Source of the DNA: Trichomonas vaginalis G3
Lineage: Eukaryota > Parabasalia > Trichomonadida > Trichomonadidae
Assembly: GCF_026262505.1 (NCBI RefSeq)
Contig: NC_067206.1
Coordinates: forward strand, 22,087,896 to 22,151,895
DNA: 64,000 nt
Direction: 5' to 3'
In this document: in pieces, positions 60,533 through 64,000 of the stretch
How the letters are laid out: every line of letters starts with the position of its first letter
How positions within the stretch are numbered: the first letter of the stretch is position 1
Notes under the pieces: generated by a model
Database searches by the model: none
What the model saw: only the letters and a program-made list of their open reading frames with translations
What the model was told of the DNA's origin: nothing
Translations under genes and position numbers: made by a program

Positions 60533-60895
60533 CTAATGTCCGCCTAGTCTCTTACGTTTCCTTCTGAGTTCCATAGCATTTTTTAACTGGAGCTCATACA
60601 TTCTATTTCTCCTCTGGTAGAAAACATACTCGGGGTCAACTCCTGTGTTCGCGTCATCTGCATAGAGTTGTTTATATCCCACTTCAGGGTTTGTATAAAA
60701 CTCTTTCCATCTCATATTTGCATACCATGGTGGTAAGCCTAACGCAGCGTCATTTGACATGGCAGTTTGCATTTGTACATCTGTTGGCACTTGACCATAG
60801 TTTGCCATTGCAGTTTGTATTCTAACTTCATTTGGAATATTCTCTGGGTTTGGTTGTCCAGGTTGCTGTGCATTCGCTAAGTTCTGTGCGTCCAT
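60533..60895 (-). CDS. 120-aa element protein, copy 2
   Basis: Open frame MDAQNLANAQQPGQPNPENI. Disordered Asn/Gln/Pro-rich start, central LGLPPWYANMRWKEFYTNPE, basic C-terminus RRKRKRLGGH that could bind DNA. Starts MAN/MSN-type 'VQMQTAMSN' short repeat (~residues 28-46). Function unknown. Confidence 0.6.
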   Translation of the reverse strand: MDAQNLANAQQPGQPNPENIPNEVRIQTAMANYGQVPTDVQMQTAMSNDAALGLPPWYANMRWKEFYTNPEVGYKQLYADDANTGVDPEYVFYQRRNRMYELQLKNAMELRRKRKRLGGH

Positions 60896-61035
60896 TTTAA
60901 TATTAGATAAAAATATCTCTTACGAGTACATATGCTGAACATTTGCAGGCAGTGGTTCATCTTCATATTCTCTATATCTTTCTGCCACGTCAAATAAGTA
61001 AATGACACAATGGAAAAAAACTAAAACAAGTAGTC

Positions 61036-61853
61036 CTATTTCAAACCACATTTAGTTACCAATAAAATTTCTTTGTTATGACACTTTTTCCGGTTTATAG
61101 GACCTCTCTCATATTCTATCTTATCGTATCTAAACTCATAGTCATGTATGTCCTCTAACCATCTCATAACGGTTTCCAAACCACTTTTATCGGATGTAAA
61201 GTAAAAGCATGGATGGTTATGTAAAACGTCTAAAGTTTCTAAAGAGTCTCTCAAAGTCCAGTCTACTTGGTATTGAAAATCATATGTGTTATAGAACGGC
61301 GGTCTACTATAAAGAAAACATTTTCCTTGTTTTTATATTTTTCATACAACTCTGTCCAACGACATCTCACAAACTCTATACCCTCAGTATATTTTTCTAT
61401 GTTCTCTTTGAAAACCTTTGTATAGTTAAGATATAAAACGTTTGACATAAGTGTTTCAATGTCATGAACTCTTATAGAACCACTATACAATAGTCTAGAA
61501 GATATACTATCCCAGTCAATATACTCTGCTTTTTTCAAAACCTCTCTGACAGTATTTTTCTTATCTAATGGTATACGTTCCATCTTGCCTATAGGTATCT
61601 TTTCTTTCAACTCACTCAATATTTTGTTTGTGTCTGGTATATGTTTGAGACGGTTCATATAGTTGTCGAAGTCATTGCATATAATCTTTGAGTCAGGAAA
61701 TACAGTATGGCACAAATGAGATATATAGAAACTTCCACCGAACAAATCTACAAATGTTAGACCATTCGGTAGTTTCTTAAGTTCTCTCAATAGAATATCT
61801 TTACATCTACTCTTATTTCCAAAGAAGGGTAACGGTGGTTTTGTAAAATTCAT
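61036..61853 (-). pseudogene. Dam-class adenine DNA methyltransferase relic, copy 2
   Basis: Counterpart of 14271-15066: PPLPFFGNKSRCKDIL, FVDLFGGSFYIS, ICNDFDNYMNRLKHIP, and the C-terminal CFYFTSDKSGLETVMRWLED. Lies next to the TIR as in copy 1. Leader TTTTATTAAATATATAAA. Broken. Confidence 0.8.
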
Positions 61854-61894
61854 TTTATATATTTAATAAAAATGTTTTTTCCCTGAAAAGTGAC

Positions 61895-61954
61895 AGAAAA
61901 GTGACTGGGGCTAGAGGGCACGAAGTGCCTGGAGGCCCCACTACCTTTTTTTTT
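61895..61954. repeat. Right terminal inverted repeat of copy 2
   Basis: AAAGTGACTGGGGCTAGAGG, hairpin GGCACGAAGTGCC (61917-61929), GGAGGCCCCACTACC, then T9. The hairpin differs from that of the left TIR (GGCGCGTTGCGCC) but both are self-paired. Confidence 0.8.
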
Positions 61955-62885
61955 GAATACACACTAGAATATATTTAAATCAACTTTTAAAAAAGTTCGA
62001 ATCCTGCGCGTCTCACTTTTTAAATTTTCCAAAAGGAAAATTATATTCTCCTAAAATGAAAACAATTTTCCGAATTGACATCCTTAAAATAATCGAAATA
62101 TGAAAGAAATAAAACTTAATAAAAAATGAACGTTTATAATTTTTCATTATGGATTATCCAACTCCAACTACTGATTTCCTTGATGGATCAACACATGATC
62201 ACTTAATGTTACGGTTCCACATATGATTTAGATCATTCTCCTTAATATTTATCGAAGAAAAACGCCAAATAATGAAATTTATTTGGTTTATGCCCGCTGA
62301 AGTCAATTTAGACAGATTACAGTCCAAAGGATCCAGTAAAAATCACAATATTTTTACACATGGCCTTAATGAAAGCCAACAAGAATAAAATTCTTGCAAA
62401 TTATTCAAAGAATTGTAAGTTTCATTGGCAAAAATGAATAAAGATATTGCTTATATACTATTTTAATTTACTAGCAATGATTTTTTGAGTCTTATTAAGT
62501 TTTTTTAAAAAATTAAAATATCTAAATTTACATATTTTTAAGTTTTTGTTTTGAATGCACTGCCCAAATATACTCAATGTAAGGATACTATTTATATTAA
62601 TATTGGCTTCTAAATATCAAGGTTTACACCTTTTTGCCCCGTTTATACCTTTTTCTCCCGACTATATATATATAAGCATCTCAAAATCTATTCATTTAAT
62701 ATTTTGTTTTTGGATATTTCGAACTGCTTGACAACACCACATGATATCGATCCTCTTCAGATCTAAGCATTTTTCTCGTTCTCTGACCAGTTGAGAAAAA
62801 TTAATTATGGTATATAATTATTTCTTTCAATAGAAACGATTCATAGATACTTTCGATTGCTTGTTGTTGGCAAAATACCACGACC
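61955..62885. other. Host spacer between copies 2 and 3
   Basis: AT-rich, no gene seen. At 61996-62015 TTCGAATCCTGCGCGTCTCA followed by CTTTTT looks like the T-loop and 3' acceptor strand of a tRNA gene plus terminator, but the 5' three quarters are absent. GAATA at 61955-61959 is the probable target duplication of copy 2. Confidence 0.4.
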
Positions 62886-63150
62886 AAAAAAAAAGGTAGT
62901 GGGGCTTCCAGGCGCGTTGCGCCCTCTAGCCCTGAAGATGTTTAGTATAAATGAAGTTTTTATTCGGAGGGCTTCCAGGCGCGTTGCGCCCTCTAGCCCA
63001 TAAAAAATTTCTGAGGACGAGCCAGCCAGTGACTTTTTTGTAGAGCACTCAAAATAGTATAACTTTGTCCGGACAAGTAAGGGTCTATCCTCGCTACAGG
63101 AAAAGTTACAGGCGTTCCAAGGAAGTATACTTTGAGAAGCCTTTTCCCCC
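62886..63150. repeat. Left terminal inverted repeat of copy 3
   Basis: Long TIR form, as in copy 1: two hairpin modules, the GTCCGGAC block and TACTTTGAGAAGCCTTTTC. It differs from the short TIR of copy 2, so TIR length varies within the family. Confidence 0.75.
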
Positions 63151-63274
63151 TTATAGAATGAGATAGGACGGTTATTTTACAAAACTGACAACACTTTGAC
63201 CGAGTAGTTTTTTGTGCTGAACAAAAAGTGTCATATAAACATCTGTCAAAAACCGCTTTTTAACTTCACTTAAA

Positions 63275-64000
63275 ATGCCACGTAAGCTACGTAAGAATAT
63301 ACGTAAGAGGAAGGAGCATTGAAACATCCAATAGTAAAACTGACACCACAGCAACAGTTGCAACAACAAATGATGAATGACCCCACTATGTTGCAACAAA
63401 TGTCAAGCAACCCTATGCTTTTAAACCGAGTTATTGGTGCACAGAGTGGAGGTTTAAGAGCGGCACTTTTAGCGAAAATGGCAGGCTATGGTGGAGCTGC
63501 AGACGGAACAGCTTATAACCCTCAAAGTCAAATGAATTTGAGTTCACTCAAAAATCAAATAACAGATGTCAAAAAGTCAAACATAGACATACAGAAGCAA
63601 ATAAGTGAAAACGAAAAGAAACTAGAATATGACAGACACACAAAGAAACTCAATGAGTTAAACGTAGAGAAAAAGAAGAAAGAAGAACAACTGAAAGAAC
63701 TAAGTACAGAGGAATATGCGAAAAAAGTGTCAGAAAAAGCAGCAGAAGTAGCAAAAATGGAACAAGATGTTATAAATTTGAAAAACCATACTACTCAATA
63801 TAAAATACTGAAAGATGAAGAGATAAAACAAAAAGCCCTGAAGACATATATGGATAGCGATGAGTATAAAAAAGAAGTTGAAGCAAATGTAAAGGCAGAA
63901 AAACTTTTACAGTTGCAAAACCAAACCGTACAGTATGAAAACTTAGCACAAGAAAGTAAAAATAACGACGCGGCTATGCAAAAGGCAATGAAAAGCGCAG
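63275..64000 (+). pseudogene. Coiled-coil element protein, copy 3 (partial)
   Basis: Begins MPRKLRKNIRKRK after the leader CTTTTTAACTTCACTTAAA and continues with the same coiled-coil text as copy 2 to the window end. Appears broken near its start. The rest lies outside the window. Confidence 0.65.

Larger units (their letters stand above)
39015..61954. mobile_element. Maverick/Polinton-class element, copy 2 (broken fossil)
   Basis: A 22.9-kb element, inverted relative to copy 1, with A8-9/T9 ends and short TIRs (about 60-70 bp). GAATA lies directly outside both ends (39010-39014 and 61955-61959), a likely 5-bp target duplication that fits Maverick insertion. Gene content and order equal copy 1. 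It is broken, with roughly 40 lesions by eye, concentrated in part of its length. The near-identity to copy 1 suggests a recent insertion, and the preserved duplication supports that. Confidence 0.9.
62886..64000 (+). mobile_element. Maverick/Polinton-class element, copy 3 (partial, left end)
   Basis: Starts A9-GGTAGTGGGGCTTCCAG, with two hairpin modules GGCGCGTTGCGCC (62911-62923 and 62978-62990), the GTCCGGACAAGTAAGGGTC block (63068), then the coiled-coil gene. Same orientation as copy 2. Runs off the window. At least one lesion is visible, so it is at least partly broken. Confidence 0.85.

Noticed and set aside
13947-61954. Family-B DNA polymerase gene
   Set aside because: I looked for a long frame with polymerase motifs in both copies and found none. 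All long regions are accounted for by other genes or repeats.

Overview
The window looks like nuclear DNA of the parabasalid parasite Trichomonas vaginalis or a close relative. It is strongly AT-rich and gene-poor in host terms. It carries fragments of two host families typical of that genome: beta-helix surface-type proteins and ankyrin-repeat proteins. About 73% of it is made of very large virus-like Maverick/Polinton-class elements, which make up a large share of the T. vaginalis genome. No taxon marker such as rRNA is present, so the species call is inference.

Layout. Positions 1-13946 are host DNA full of small repeats. They hold the 3' end of a beta-helix gene (1-412), a Mutator-like non-autonomous transposon with a 9-bp target duplication (671-2251), and a long-TIR element enclosing a dead ankyrin-repeat gene piece (2505-3737). 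Next come a secretory beta-helix gene cut off by a 35-bp satellite (4498-6015), an array of DNA hairpins (6919-7703), and a 2.2-kb inverted pair of a TA-flanked element (7819-10032). A possible LTR-retroelement relic (about 10281-11000), a second hairpin array (12561-13123) and a GC-rich possible structured RNA (13197-13312) follow.

Maverick copy 1 (13947-36738) and copy 2 (39015-61954) are the same element in opposite orientations, facing each other with their coiled-coil ends across 2.3 kb of host DNA. A third copy (62886 onward) has the orientation of copy 2 and runs off the window. Copies 1 and 2 are both broken fossils with several dozen lesions each, but they are so alike by eye that they must be recent. 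By-eye gene order from the methyltransferase end is: adenine DNA methyltransferase, small protein, amphipathic peptide, structural-type paralog A, phage-type tail-fibre/collar protein, retroviral-type integrase, pVI-like peptide, two small proteins, HNH endonuclease, paralog B, KilA-N regulator 1, a CxxC protein, a GIY-YIG (T5orf172-type) protein, KilA-N regulator 2, packaging ATPase, small acidic proteins, SF3 helicase, candidate penton protein, three small proteins, a 139-aa protein, candidate major capsid protein, and a long coiled-coil protein. I see no family-B DNA polymerase and no adenovirus-type protease. The replication module is an SF3 helicase, as in Polinton-like viruses and Tlr elements.

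How it works as a unit (inference): integrase and TIRs would handle insertion, the SF3 helicase replication, and capsid-type proteins with the ATPase particle assembly. The KilA-N, HNH, GIY-YIG and methyltransferase genes form a regulatory/modification block. Regulatory and structural genes have different short leaders, and several structural genes are divergent pairs separated by only 15-18 bp. The most unusual signal is a set of short palindromic or hairpin repeats. They recur between genes, sit in frame inside both KilA-N genes at the equivalent place, and vary in sequence while keeping their stems paired.
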